Shown: positions 42,193 to 49,935, counted from the first letter of the stretch. The stretch is DNA of 53,383 nucleotides from UBA3910 sp002391465 (GCA_030054835.1 JASGVS010000008.1:1-53383); one strand, 5' to 3'. The notes: generated by a model not told the origin, from the sequence alone. Numbers and translations: made by a program.

Positions 42193-43125
42193 ATGGGTAG
42201 AATCAGAAGCGTTTATCTGCTTGTGCCCTTGATCCTGCTCACCTTTGTGTCGCTCTTTTTAGGACTGAAGGATTTTCCTGGACAAGCCCGGCAGATTATT
42301 GCCTTGAGCCGCCTACCCAGGGTGCTCTCCATTATCCTGGCGGGGATGAGCATGAGCATTGGCGGTTTGATCATGCAGCAGATTGCCAAAAACAGATTTG
42401 TCTCGCCAACCACCGCTTCCACCGTTGATGCAGCTAAAGCAGGTGTGTTAGCTTCCCTGATCCTTTTTCCCCAAGCGAGTTCCCTGGGCAAGATGGTGGT
42501 TGTGTTCTTCTTCGCTTTAGCCGGCACTTTTCTTTTCATGGCCATTTTACGGCGTATAAAATTCAAAAACGCAGTCTTTATTCCCCTTCTCGGCCTAATG
42601 CTGGGCGGAATCATTGACTCGCTCACAACCTTTGTGGCTTATCGTTATGATCTGATCCAAAACATAAACTCATGGCTTATGGGCAACTTCTCCATGGTAA
42701 CCCAAGGTCGCTACGAGCTGCTTTATTTAAGCCTGCCCCTGCTGGCAGTGGCCTTTCTTTTTGCCCATCAATTTACCATTGCCGGCCTGGGCGAGGAGTT
42801 TGCGGTCAACTTGGGCCTAAACTACAACTTCATCGTTAATCTAGGTGTAACGATCGTTGCACTTTTGTCCGCACTAGTGATTATCACAGCGGGGAGGATC
42901 CCCTTCTTGGGCCTGATCGTACCCAACGTCGCTTCCCTCTATTACGGCGATAACCTCAAGGCGAGTATCACTGCCACTGCCCTGTTGGGTTCAGTCTTTC
43001 TCTTGGCTGCTGACCTCTTGGGCAGGGTGATAATCGCGCCGTACGAGATCCCCATCGGTCTGACAGTGGGGGTGCTCGGCAGCATGATCTTTCTTTTTTT
43101 GATCTTCCGGAGTGAGGGGCGGTGA
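42193..43125 (+). CDS. Iron-siderophore ABC transporter permease 1 (YclN/FatD-like)
   Basis: A 310-residue FecCD-type permease with about nine hydrophobic helices. Motifs include LSRLPRVLSIILAGMSMSIGGLIMQQIAKNRFVSPTTAS and GRIPFLGLIVPNVASLYYG. It is the first gene of an operon in permease-permease-ATPase-binding-protein order, the same as Bacillus YclNOPQ. The ATG at 42193 has GGGGGTG upstream; longer in-frame starts lie upstream of the Fur box. Iron-chelate import is the likely role. Confidence 0.88.
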   Translation: MGRIRSVYLLVPLILLTFVSLFLGLKDFPGQARQIIALSRLPRVLSIILAGMSMSIGGLIMQQIAKNRFVSPTTASTVDAAKAGVLASLILFPQASSLGKMVVVFFFALAGTFLFMAILRRIKFKNAVFIPLLGLMLGGIIDSLTTFVAYRYDLIQNINSWLMGNFSMVTQGRYELLYLSLPLLAVAFLFAHQFTIAGLGEEFAVNLGLNYNFIVNLGVTIVALLSALVIITAGRIPFLGLIVPNVASLYYGDNLKASITATALLGSVFLLAADLLGRVIIAPYEIPIGLTVGVLGSMIFLFLIFRSEGR

Positions 43126-44084
43126 AGGCAACAGTGACTGATAAACGCAAATTACAGCTCTTGGCAGTAATCAGCTTGGCCTTAATTGCCCTGTACGTCT
43201 TAGTGGGGCTAAATGCGGATAATTGGCGCTACGCCCTTTCTTTGCGTCTGCCTAAAACGTTGGCCATAATTCTCACAGGAGCAGCGATAGCCTACTCCAC
43301 CACTGTTTTTCAGACAATCACAGTCAACCGGGTACTGACCCCAAGCATTATGGGTTTGGATGCTTTATACCTTTTTACCCAAACAGTTTTAGTGTTCTTT
43401 TTCGGCTCCAGGAGCGTCCTTTTCCAGACAGCACATATCAACTTCTTCCTGTCGGTGGGGTTGATGATGGTTTCCGCATCTGTACTGTATAGATTCCTCT
43501 TTGGGGGGGAGTCTAGGGACATTTATTTCTCCCTACTGGTGGGTGTGATCCTAGGCACCCTGCTCCAGAGTGCCGCTTCTTTCCTGCGCATGGTGATGGA
43601 TCCCAACGAGTTTCTGATTTTACAGGGGAGAATGTTCGCCAGTTTCAACAATGTAAATACCGCTCTGCTGCTGCCTGCGGCTGTGGTGGTAATACCTATC
43701 CTCCTGGCAGGCAAGGGCAATCTTGCGCTTTTGGATGTTCTGGCATTGGGCAGGGAACAGGCCATCAATTTGGGTGTTGATTACGAGCGCAACGTGCGGC
43801 GACTTTTGACCACTGTTGTGGTATTTGTTTCGGCAGCTACCGGTTTGGTTGGGCCCATCACCTTTTTGGGGCTACTCACCGCCAACTTGGCCCGGGAGTT
43901 GATCCGTTCCTATCAGCACCGCTATCTTTTGACCGCATCAATACTGATCGGGATTATCACTTTGGTGGGGGGCCAATTTGTGGTGGAGCGCCTCTTCAAC
44001 TTCGCCGCACCCCTCAGTGTGTTCATTAACTTAGGGGGAGGAGTCTATTTCGTTTATCTATTACTAAGGGGGAGTCAATCTTGA
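43122..44084 (+). CDS. Iron-siderophore ABC transporter permease 2 (YclO/FatC-like)
   Basis: A 320-residue FecCD permease and partner of the previous gene. Motifs include LRLPKTLAIILTGAAIAYSTTVFQTITVNRVLTPSIMGLDALY and VGPITFLGLLTANLAREL. The start is GTG, overlapping the preceding stop (GTGA). Confidence 0.88.
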   Translation: MKATVTDKRKLQLLAVISLALIALYVLVGLNADNWRYALSLRLPKTLAIILTGAAIAYSTTVFQTITVNRVLTPSIMGLDALYLFTQTVLVFFFGSRSVLFQTAHINFFLSVGLMMVSASVLYRFLFGGESRDIYFSLLVGVILGTLLQSAASFLRMVMDPNEFLILQGRMFASFNNVNTALLLPAAVVVIPILLAGKGNLALLDVLALGREQAINLGVDYERNVRRLLTTVVVFVSAATGLVGPITFLGLLTANLARELIRSYQHRYLLTASILIGIITLVGGQFVVERLFNFAAPLSVFINLGGGVYFVYLLLRGSQS

Positions 44085-44836
44085 TTGAACTGAGGCAGGT
44101 TGTGAAACGCTACGGTGATGTGAATGTGGTTGACCATGTTTCCCTGGCTATTCCGCGGGGGAAAATCACGTCGTTAATTGGTCCGAACGGTGCGGGTAAG
44201 AGTACTTTACTTGGGGTGATGAGCCGTTTGATCAAAAAGGATGGGGGCGAAGTGTACATCGATGGGCAGGAGCTATCCCAGTGGGACCATTGTCTACTGT
44301 CCCAGAGAGTTTCCATTCTCCGCCAGCAGAATCACGTGGATTTGAAACTCACTGTGCGGGAGCTGGTGAGCTTTGGCCGGTTTCCCTATGCCCGGGGCAG
44401 TCTGCAGAAGCACGATTGGGAGCTGGTTGATCAAGCTTTGGAATATCTCAAGCTCACTGATATGCAGGACAAATATATCCAGCACTTGAGCGGCGGCCAG
44501 CGACAGCGGGCTTTCCTGGCCATGGTTATTGCCCAGGATACCGATTACATTCTCTTGGATGAGCCCCTGAACAACTTAGACATGCAGCATGCGGTGGAGA
44601 TTATGCGGATTCTCCGCTCTTTAGTAAACGTGCTGGAGAAAACGATTGTAATTGTCCTGCATGACATCAACTTCGCTTCGTGTTACTCAGATTATATTGT
44701 GGCCATGAGAGAGGGTAGGGTGGTGCAGGAGGGCGACCAGGACTTGATGATGAACGCCCAGGTCCTAAAGAACATCTACAATCTCGATTTTGCCATTACA
44801 GAGATAAACGAGCAGAAAATCTGTGTCTACTACTAG
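44081..44836 (+). CDS. Iron-siderophore ABC transporter ATPase (YclP/FepC-like)
   Basis: A 251-residue ATPase with Walker A GPNGAGKS (34-41), signature LSGGQRQRAFLAM, Walker B YILLDEPLNNLD and switch VLHD. The FepC-type IGPNGAGKSTLLGVMSRLI start is characteristic of siderophore importers. The start is TTG, overlapping the preceding stop (TTGA). Confidence 0.9.
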   Translation: MIELRQVVKRYGDVNVVDHVSLAIPRGKITSLIGPNGAGKSTLLGVMSRLIKKDGGEVYIDGQELSQWDHCLLSQRVSILRQQNHVDLKLTVRELVSFGRFPYARGSLQKHDWELVDQALEYLKLTDMQDKYIQHLSGGQRQRAFLAMVIAQDTDYILLDEPLNNLDMQHAVEIMRILRSLVNVLEKTIVIVLHDINFASCYSDYIVAMREGRVVQEGDQDLMMNAQVLKNIYNLDFAITEINEQKICVYY

Positions 44837-44849
44837 TGAGGTGGAGAAA

Positions 44850-45764
44850 ATGAGTAAGATGAACTTCATTAAAGTCCATGTAGTTTTGTTATCCCTGGTA
44901 TTGCTGTTTACTACCGCCGCAAACGCCAGCATTACGGTTGAACAGGAACCGGGCTCAGTGATCGTCCCAGTTAGGCCGCAGCGGGTTGTGGTGTTCGATT
45001 ACGGAGTACTAGATGTTCTAGATACACTGGGGATTCAGATTGTTGGCCTACCCAAAGCAAGTCTGCCCAGTTATCTTGAAAGATACGATTCCGATGAGTA
45101 CGTGGATGTGGGCACTTTGTTCGAACCTAACTTCGAGCGCATTTACGAGCTCAAACCCGACGTAATTCTCATTGGCGGTAGGCAGCTGACGCTGTTTGAT
45201 GAGCTGAACCGGATTGCACCTACCGTACTGTTCAGCATTGATTCCGCCAACTTCTGGCCTTCCTTCCGAGCCAATCTGGAGCTTTTGGGCCGCATCTTTG
45301 CCCAAGCAGAAGTCATTGGGGAAAGAGTTACTGTTTTGGAAACTAAGCTTACTGCCTTGGGCGAACAGGCAGCAGCCAGCGGGTTGCGTACGCTCATTCT
45401 GCAGGCCAATGACGGCACATTGGCAGTGTACGGGCCCAATTCCCGTTTCGGTATCATTCATCAGGATCTGCGTTTTGCCCCTGTGGATGAGGGTATTGTC
45501 CTGGGCACCCACGGTATGAGCATTTCCTTTGAGTACTTAGTCAGGACGAATCCAGATCTGATCTTTGTGATTGACAGGGCAGCGGTGGTGGGAGGCAGTA
45601 TTAGCGCTCAGCAGGTTTTGGATAATCCCTTGGTGAAAATGACTACAGCAGCCCAAAACAGCCGGATTGTCTACCTTAACGCAGAAGCGTGGTATGTGGC
45701 TTCCGGCGGGCTGAAAGCGGCAGAGATTATGCTTACAGACATAGAGCAGGCGTTTTCAAAATAA
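44850..45764 (+). CDS. Siderophore-binding protein (YclQ/FatB-like), non-lipidated
   Basis: A 304-residue helical-backbone (TroA/BtuF-like) binding protein, with RVVVFDYGVLDVLDTLG, LKPDVILIGGRQ, APTVLF and YLNAEAWYVASGG typical of the FatB/YclQ group. The signal peptide (VHVVLLSLVLLFTTAANASI) ends in a signal-peptidase-I-like ANA-S site and contains no lipobox Cys. In monoderm Bacillota these proteins are normally lipoproteins, so a free form implies a periplasm. The ATG at 44850 is chosen because GAGGTGGAG precedes it. It is the last gene of the Fur-regulated operon. Confidence 0.88.
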   Translation: MSKMNFIKVHVVLLSLVLLFTTAANASITVEQEPGSVIVPVRPQRVVVFDYGVLDVLDTLGIQIVGLPKASLPSYLERYDSDEYVDVGTLFEPNFERIYELKPDVILIGGRQLTLFDELNRIAPTVLFSIDSANFWPSFRANLELLGRIFAQAEVIGERVTVLETKLTALGEQAAASGLRTLILQANDGTLAVYGPNSRFGIIHQDLRFAPVDEGIVLGTHGMSISFEYLVRTNPDLIFVIDRAAVVGGSISAQQVLDNPLVKMTTAAQNSRIVYLNAEAWYVASGGLKAAEIMLTDIEQAFSK

Positions 45765-45772
45765 TCGGCCTG

Positions 45773-45781
45773 TGCTATAAT
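45773..45781 (+). promoter_or_regulatory. Extended -10 promoter
   Basis: TGcTATAAT with a TGn extension, 29 bp before the small winged-helix gene at 45811; no clear -35. Confidence 0.55.
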
Positions 45782-45810
45782 ACATTCAGAGAGAAAAGGA
45801 GGTTAGGGCC

Positions 45811-45993
45811 ATGGATGCCTACAAAATCGTGTTGGAGTACTTCGAGAAGCTGGACGAACCTGTACGTGCCGGGAAAGTGGCAGAGGATACGGGCCTTGAT
45901 CGCAAAGAAGTGGATAAGATTATGAATCAGCTGAAAAAAGAGGGGAAGATCGTTTCTCCCAAGCGGTGTTTCTGGGAACCAAGTAGGGGATAA
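45811..45993 (+). CDS. Small winged-helix-like DNA-binding protein
   Basis: A 60-residue protein (MDAYKIVLEYFEKLDEPVRAG ... EPSRG). The central VAEDTGLDRKEVDKIMNQLKKEGKIVSPKRCFW reads as a helix-turn-helix plus wing, as in stand-alone wHTH proteins of the MarR/ArsR superfamily. It has its own promoter and is followed by a palindromic terminator. Its target is unknown. Confidence 0.65.
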   Translation: MDAYKIVLEYFEKLDEPVRAGKVAEDTGLDRKEVDKIMNQLKKEGKIVSPKRCFWEPSRG

Positions 45994-46010
45994 AGCGAAG
46001 GGAAAAGGGA

Positions 46011-46033
46011 AAAACGACCCGCGGGTCGTTTTT
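46011..46033. terminator. Bidirectional terminator
   Basis: AAACGACCC-GC-GGGTCGTTT, a near-perfect palindrome with T-runs readable on both strands. It lies between the wHTH gene and the convergent membrane-protein gene. Confidence 0.88.
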
Positions 46034-46034
46034 C

Positions 46035-46469
46035 CTAGAATATGAGAGCCAACACCAATATTAACAGCAGAATGGGGGATGCTGCCAACACTATTGGTAT
46101 CAAGAGGCGCAAAAATACCCAGCCAAGCTTGATAAAGAGAATGAACGGGATAAACAGCAGAACCAGCAGGAAAATCGGTCCAACTACACCCAGAACGATC
46201 AGCCCCACAATCAAGGCGATAAGAACGGCGGGAATGGCTATAAGTGCCTTGAAGAAGGGTGAATCCCGGTCCACTTCCACCAGTACTTCGCCGGAAGACT
46301 GTGAGTCTCGCCGCTGGCCATTGCCTGCCTGATAAAGCGCCACCAATCCCAAGGCTATAAACACCACGGGCCAAAGAACTCCCAAACGGGGCACTAGGTT
46401 TAGATTCCGCAGCAGAAAGGCGATCCCGATTACAATCAAAGCTATTGCGCCAATATTTTTGGATTTCAT
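46035..46469 (-). CDS. LiaF/DUF5668-like membrane protein
   Basis: A 144-residue protein with N-terminal paired hydrophobic helices (IGAIALIVIGIAFLLRNLNLVP ... LWPVVFIALGLVALYQ) like the LiaF N-terminal TM domain/DUF5668, a polar linker, and two or three more hydrophobic helices (about 75-144). It lacks the beta-rich LiaF C-terminal domain. A DUF4097 protein, a fold often found with such membrane proteins in envelope-stress systems, lies 3 kb away. The ATG has GGGGGAGG upstream. Confidence 0.65.
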   Translation of the reverse strand: MKSKNIGAIALIVIGIAFLLRNLNLVPRLGVLWPVVFIALGLVALYQAGNGQRRDSQSSGEVLVEVDRDSPFFKALIAIPAVLIALIVGLIVLGVVGPIFLLVLLFIPFILFIKLGWVFLRLLIPIVLAASPILLLILVLALIF

Positions 46470-46585
46470 AGGTACCTCCCCCTTTCACCCATATTATAAC
46501 AGCATATGCAGATAGCAACAATTCGACCTGGGGCTGTTTTCCTCTCCGTCTCAGGGCGGAGTTTGGTAAGGAGGAGACTAGAACC

Positions 46586-47152
46586 GTGTATACTCCCATA
46601 TTTACCGCCATCGATCAGCGGCTCGAAGAAAAGAAGCGGGTGATCGTGGCCATTGATGGCCCCTGCGGTGCGGGGAAGACTACCCTTGCAGTCAGGCTCC
46701 AGAGTGTGTACAACTGCCCAGTCATCGCTATGGATCACTTTTTCCTCCAACCCTGGCAGCGTACTGAAGAGCGGCTGGCAGAACCGGGGGGAAATGTGGA
46801 TTACGAGCGCGTATTAGAGCAGGTAATTAACCCCCTGCGGGAGGGTAGGCCGTTCCAATACCAGATCTATGACTGCCAAGCAGATAGTATGTCTCTTTCT
46901 GAGGAAATCCCAGTTCAAGCCCTGACGGTAGTGGAGGGAAGCTACAGTCACCATCCCGTTTTGGCTGAACACTATGACCTAAAGGTCTTTATCAAGGTGG
47001 CACCGGATGAACAGAAACGGCGTTTACTCAAACGCAGCGGTCCGGTCATGCTGGAGCGGTTTTTAGGGGAATGGATTCCCTTGGAGGAAAAGTATTTCAG
47101 CCATTTCAGAATCGAAGAAAACAGTGACTTAGTTGTGCGGGGGGCAAGTTGA
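46586..47152 (+). CDS. Uridine kinase-like P-loop protein
   Basis: A 188-residue P-loop kinase with Walker A GPCGAGKT (25-32), a DHFF motif after VIAMD (as in Udk DxFY), YDCQ for the substrate loop, VVEGSYSHHP for Walker B/lid onset, and R-rich segment DEQKRRLLKRSG for the lid. It belongs to the PRK/uridine-kinase superfamily. The actual substrate (uridine, pantothenate-like or other) is not certain. The start is GTG at 46586 with GGAGGAGA about 9 nt upstream; a terminator follows. Confidence 0.82.
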   Translation: MYTPIFTAIDQRLEEKKRVIVAIDGPCGAGKTTLAVRLQSVYNCPVIAMDHFFLQPWQRTEERLAEPGGNVDYERVLEQVINPLREGRPFQYQIYDCQADSMSLSEEIPVQALTVVEGSYSHHPVLAEHYDLKVFIKVAPDEQKRRLLKRSGPVMLERFLGEWIPLEEKYFSHFRIEENSDLVVRGAS

Positions 47153-47166
47153 ACCCAAACAAGTAA

Positions 47167-47195
47167 GCCCATCCGTGCGGATGGGCTTTTATTTT
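47167..47195 (+). terminator. Rho-independent terminator
   Basis: GCCCATCCG-TG-CGGATGGGC stem followed by TTTTATTTTT. It separates the P-loop kinase gene from the convergent nitroreductase gene. Confidence 0.9.
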
Positions 47196-47765
47196 TCACC
47201 TGCCGATGATCAGCTCGTCGAGGGGACGCTTTGGCACCATATGGACATCGTCCTCAGTACGCCAATAGCGAATCTGACCTCCCTCAGCTTCCGTGAGCTG
47301 GACTTCCTCTCCCGGAGCACCTAAGGCGATTACGAGCGCAATTTTAAGCTCCGAAGGTAGACCAAGCTCCCCTTGCAGCCGCTCCCTTTGGACCGAGCCT
47401 AAAGCGCAGCCGCCAAATCCCTTTTCCCGCGCCCCTAACAGGATGGTTTGGGTGACAAGCCCAACATCAATACCCGGGTTGGCACTGATTTTCGGATCAC
47501 TGAGGATGATGATATAGGCGGTAGGTCTCTCTTCTGGGCCGGGCCCATCCCATTCGGGCAGATAACCGGCCCAACCTACGCAGGCGAACACCTTATCCCT
47601 GTCCTCTGCACCACAAACAAGAAAATAACGGAGGGGCTGCAGGTTGCTGGCAGAAGGCGTCAAGCGGGCCAGAGCCACCAACTCCTCCAAACAAGCTAAG
47701 TCAGGCGCGGGATCCTGTTTAAAGCGACGCACACTGCGGGTTGCTTTAACAAGCTGTTTAAGCAT
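47196..47765 (-). CDS. Nitroreductase family protein
   Basis: A 189-residue FMN-dependent nitroreductase-fold protein. Motifs are RSVRRFKQDP near the N-terminus, PSASNLQPLRYFLV for FMN binding, and GIDVGLVTQTILLGAREKGFGGCALGSV. It could reduce nitro compounds or quinones or act in flavin chemistry. The ATG lies 12 bp after the upstream PfkB-type gene, with AAAGGAGGAG across the junction, so the two form an operon. Confidence 0.9.
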   Translation of the reverse strand: MLKQLVKATRSVRRFKQDPAPDLACLEELVALARLTPSASNLQPLRYFLVCGAEDRDKVFACVGWAGYLPEWDGPGPEERPTAYIIILSDPKISANPGIDVGLVTQTILLGAREKGFGGCALGSVQRERLQGELGLPSELKIALVIALGAPGEEVQLTEAEGGQIRYWRTEDDVHMVPKRPLDELIIGR

Positions 47766-47777
47766 CTTTCTCCTCCT

Positions 47778-48716
47778 TTAATAGGGAATTTCGTTTAGAG
47801 TGATCTTTGCCTTGTATTGTTCAGCCAGGCCTAGATCAAAGCGGATTGGATCGAGCTCGGTTGTACTGGCGGCGGCAGCTGCCAAACCCCAGTGAAGGGC
47901 TGTGGGGAAGTCCCGTCCCTGAGAGAGCTCAGCCAATAACCCGGCTGTTAAGACATCACCAAACCTGTGCGAGTCTGAATTTTCCGCCGTAGAAACGGAG
48001 CGGGAAAAATAAGCTTTGTCGCCAGAAACGGCAAGGACGCCTTTCCCACCGGTAGAGACAATTACGTGTTTGATTCCGCGGCGGGTAAGTCCGCGGGCTG
48101 CCTTCGCTGCCTGGACGGTAGAGTAGCAGGGTCCCACTAAGCGTAAAAATTGGGGCCAAGTAAGCTGCAGTAGGTCCGGTTTGGCCTTTATCCCTGCCTC
48201 GAGCCATGGGCCTTCAGTGGCCAAAAACACCTTCGCACCCCGCTCTGCCGCTGTTTTTATCAGCAGGAAGAAAATGTCTACGGGAGCGCGGAGAGGGGGA
48301 ACACCTGAGAAGACTACCCACCTACACAGGGGCGCTAGTTCAGCCAGTTTTGCTTGGAGTTCCCGGTACGTTTTTTGCGGAACGATGGGACTTGGCTCTG
48401 TTATGTGCGTGTGGGTCTGGCCTTCGCTGTCGATAATGGAGATGGAGAGACAAGATTGGTCTTCGATCCAGACAAAGTTTTGGGGAATGCTTTCCTTCTC
48501 CAATTTGGCTGCGATCAGGCGGCCAATATGGCCCCCCAAAATGCCGGTGGTTCTCGTTGGGATGCTCAGATGCTGCAGCGTTCTAGCTATGTTAATCCCA
48601 CTGCCGCCGGGCGCGGCAATACCATGTTCCGCCCAATGAACGGAGCCAGGGACAAAGTGGGGAATTAAATACGTTTTGTTAAGTAAAGGGTTTAAGGTGA
48701 CAGTAAGAATCATCAT
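47778..48716 (-). CDS. PfkB-family sugar kinase homologue with altered active-site motifs
   Basis: A 312-residue ribokinase/PfkB-fold protein closest in plan to FruK/LacC. Key motifs are modified. TLNPALD reads TLNPLLN, so the substrate-binding Asp is N13. GGKGINVAR reads GGSGINIAR (37-45). The G(A/S)GD anion hole reads RFGD (251-254), though the catalytic-base Asp (D254) is kept. The STGGKGVLAV strand that precedes ATP binding is intact. It may be a kinase with unusual substrate specificity or reduced activity. It is transcribed with nitroreductase from a promoter overlapping that of the candidate RNA. Confidence 0.8.
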   Translation of the reverse strand: MMILTVTLNPLLNKTYLIPHFVPGSVHWAEHGIAAPGGSGINIARTLQHLSIPTRTTGILGGHIGRLIAAKLEKESIPQNFVWIEDQSCLSISIIDSEGQTHTHITEPSPIVPQKTYRELQAKLAELAPLCRWVVFSGVPPLRAPVDIFFLLIKTAAERGAKVFLATEGPWLEAGIKAKPDLLQLTWPQFLRLVGPCYSTVQAAKAARGLTRRGIKHVIVSTGGKGVLAVSGDKAYFSRSVSTAENSDSHRFGDVLTAGLLAELSQGRDFPTALHWGLAAAAASTTELDPIRFDLGLAEQYKAKITLNEIPY

Positions 48717-48765
48717 TCAACTCTCCTTAGCAAGGTATAATATCCTTCGTGAAGATAATCATTTT

Positions 48766-48778
48766 CCCTGCCGCAGGG
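48766..48778. promoter_or_regulatory. Palindromic operator candidate
   Basis: CCCTGC-C-GCAGGG, a 13-bp palindrome near the expected transcript start of the minus-strand PfkB operon and just upstream of the divergent plus-strand promoter. Confidence 0.4.
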
Positions 48779-48781
48779 TGC

Positions 48782-48810
48782 ATTATAATTATTTGACAAA
48801 TCAGATCCAA
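48782..48810 (-). promoter_or_regulatory. Putative promoter of the PfkB/nitroreductase operon
   Basis: Minus strand TTGGAT (48810-48805), a 17-bp spacer and TATAAT (48787-48782). It overlaps the divergent consensus promoter on the plus strand. Confidence 0.5.
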
Positions 48811-48821
48811 CGTGGTATAAT
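48793..48821 (+). promoter_or_regulatory. Perfect consensus sigma-A promoter
   Basis: TTGACA (48793-48798), exactly 17 bp, TATAAT (48816-48821). One of the two strongest promoters in the window, yet no conventional gene follows in the 300 bp before the terminator. Confidence 0.9.
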
Positions 48822-48864
48822 TCAGATACCAGCCATCGGGAAATCAGATGAAAGGAGGAGATAC

Positions 48865-48960
48865 ATAGCACGTATCGTCTGCCACCAGCGTCTACGGCGA
48901 CGGTACAGACATAAGCGAAGAACACATGCTAGGGTGTTCACCGCCGCTAGGAAATACTAA
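48865..48960 (+). CDS. Possible 31-residue Arg-rich peptide with ATA start
   Basis: AGGAGG (48853-48858) is spaced 6 nt from ATA at 48865, which opens a frame reading (M)ARIVCHQRLRRRYRHKRR and ending at Y31 then TAA. It has 10 Arg, 3 His and 2 Lys in 31 residues. No ATG, GTG or TTG is positioned as well; ATG at 48848 gives only six codons before TAG. ATA initiation is rare but known as a down-tuned start. The peptide could bind nucleic acid or the spore core. Coding status is unproven. Confidence 0.35.
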   Translation: MARIVCHQRLRRRYRHKRRTHARVFTAARKY

Positions 48961-48995
48961 AGATAGATCCCGCAGGCGGTGAAACCCAGCACAAA

Positions 48996-49034
48996 CAACG
49001 ACTACTCCCGGAATAAAACACAACGACTATTCCC
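48996..49034 (+). repeat. Direct repeat with UCCC motifs
   Basis: CAACGACTACTCCC (48996-49009) and CAACGACTATTCCC (49021-49034) differ at one of 14 positions and are 25 nt apart, within the candidate RNA. UCCC segments are typical seed motifs that sequester Shine-Dalgarno sequences in Gram-positive small RNAs. Confidence 0.6.
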
Positions 49035-49053
49035 AAAAAGACAGCTACCCAAA

Positions 49054-49081
49054 AAGGCCACCCGATCGTGGGGTGGCCTTT
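49054..49081. terminator. Bidirectional terminator
   Basis: AAGGCCACCC / GGGTGGCCTT 10-bp stem with a 7-nt loop. The T-run is short on the plus strand and five long on the minus strand, so it serves both the candidate RNA and the DUF4097 gene. Confidence 0.82.
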
Positions 49082-49128
49082 CATCTGAGTCACGAAAATA
49101 TGCGTCTCCGAGGACAGCCTAAATGCTA

Positions 49129-49935
49129 TCAGCTGTCTGTTACCGAAATGCTTCCATTGGAGGTCCTTACGTGCAGGGAAGGACCTGGCCCGTTGTTGAA
49201 GGATATGTTTCTCCCGCTCATAGTTTCATTGCCCAAGCGGAAATCTATACTGCCGTTGGATGTAGTCAGGCTAAAAGAACCGGTAGTGTTCGATGGGACG
49301 CGTAGGTTCACTCTGCCGTTAGATGTTTCAAAGACGTGCTCCCCCAGTTCCAAGCCGGCAAGGTGGCCAGTGATCATGCCGTTGGAGGTTGTGAATTTAC
49401 TAGGACCCGTGAGCCTCACTCTGCCCAGTTCGATCCGGCCGTTGCTGGTGCTCAAGCGGAGCGTACCCGAGCCGGACTGGACGGTAATGCGTCCGTTACG
49501 GGAGCGCAGATCAAGGTTGCAGTTAAACTCACAGGTTACTTCTATGAGCCCGTTGCTGGTTTGGACCTGGAAATCCTCCACCTGTTCCGGTGCGGCGTAC
49601 AGGGTTAGTCTAGTTGAGACATTGTGGACACCGGAGCTGCGGCGGGACGGCATGACCACATTGAACATTTGGCGGGTGCCTGAGGTGTGATGTTCCAATC
49701 TGATCTGTTCCAGGTAGCTTTGGAGAGCTTCATCGGAGTTCCCCGCCACTTCCTTCTCCAGTACTAAACGGGGTTCATCCCCTTCCTCCAGTGGGCGCCA
49801 GTAGACGGAAGTATTACTCCCGCTGATGGAAATCTGTCGTATGTCCATTGTGATAGGTAACACGTCCGTTTTGGCTAGTGTTGTTCTAGCGAAATTGGAC
49901 GCAAAGGTATCAATCAACCGATCGAGAAATGACAT
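49129..49935 (-). CDS. DUF4097 (toastrack) beta-strand protein
   Basis: A 268-residue protein. After a short helical N-terminus (MSFLDRLIDTFASNF), the rest is beta-solenoid-like with six TSNG motifs (for example QTSNGLIEV, STSNGRIEL, TTSNGSIDF) plus one SRNG, spaced about 20-25 residues. This is the DUF4097 signature seen in LiaG-like and YvlB-like envelope-stress proteins. There is no signal peptide. The ATG at 49935 is preferred; longer in-frame starts lack a spaced ribosome site. It may work with membrane proteins such as that at 46035. Confidence 0.82.
   Translation of the reverse strand: MSFLDRLIDTFASNFARTTLAKTDVLPITMDIRQISISGSNTSVYWRPLEEGDEPRLVLEKEVAGNSDEALQSYLEQIRLEHHTSGTRQMFNVVMPSRRSSGVHNVSTRLTLYAAPEQVEDFQVQTSNGLIEVTCEFNCNLDLRSRNGRITVQSGSGTLRLSTSNGRIELGRVRLTGPSKFTTSNGMITGHLAGLELGEHVFETSNGRVNLRVPSNTTGSFSLTTSNGSIDFRLGNETMSGRNISFNNGPGPSLHVRTSNGSISVTDS

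Larger units (their letters stand above)
48828..49081 (+). ncRNA. Candidate small RNA, possibly dual-function
   Basis: The span from the predicted start near 48828 to the terminator at 49054-49081 is about 255 nt. It has a perfect promoter, a perfect ribosome site (AAAGGAGGAG, 48851-48860), a possible 31-codon ORF and, downstream, two near-identical C-rich repeats with UCCC that could pair with ribosome sites of other mRNAs. This accounts for the 412-bp gap 48717-49128. No known RNA family is recognised. Confidence 0.5.

Noticed and set aside
45775..46611. 278-codon minus-strand frame across the wHTH and membrane-protein genes
   Set aside because: Shadow of the LiaF-like gene in another frame; crosses a terminator and lacks domain features.
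49073..49690. 205-codon plus-strand frame opposite the DUF4097 gene
   Set aside because: Repeats in it simply reflect the antisense of TSNG codons; no ribosome site.
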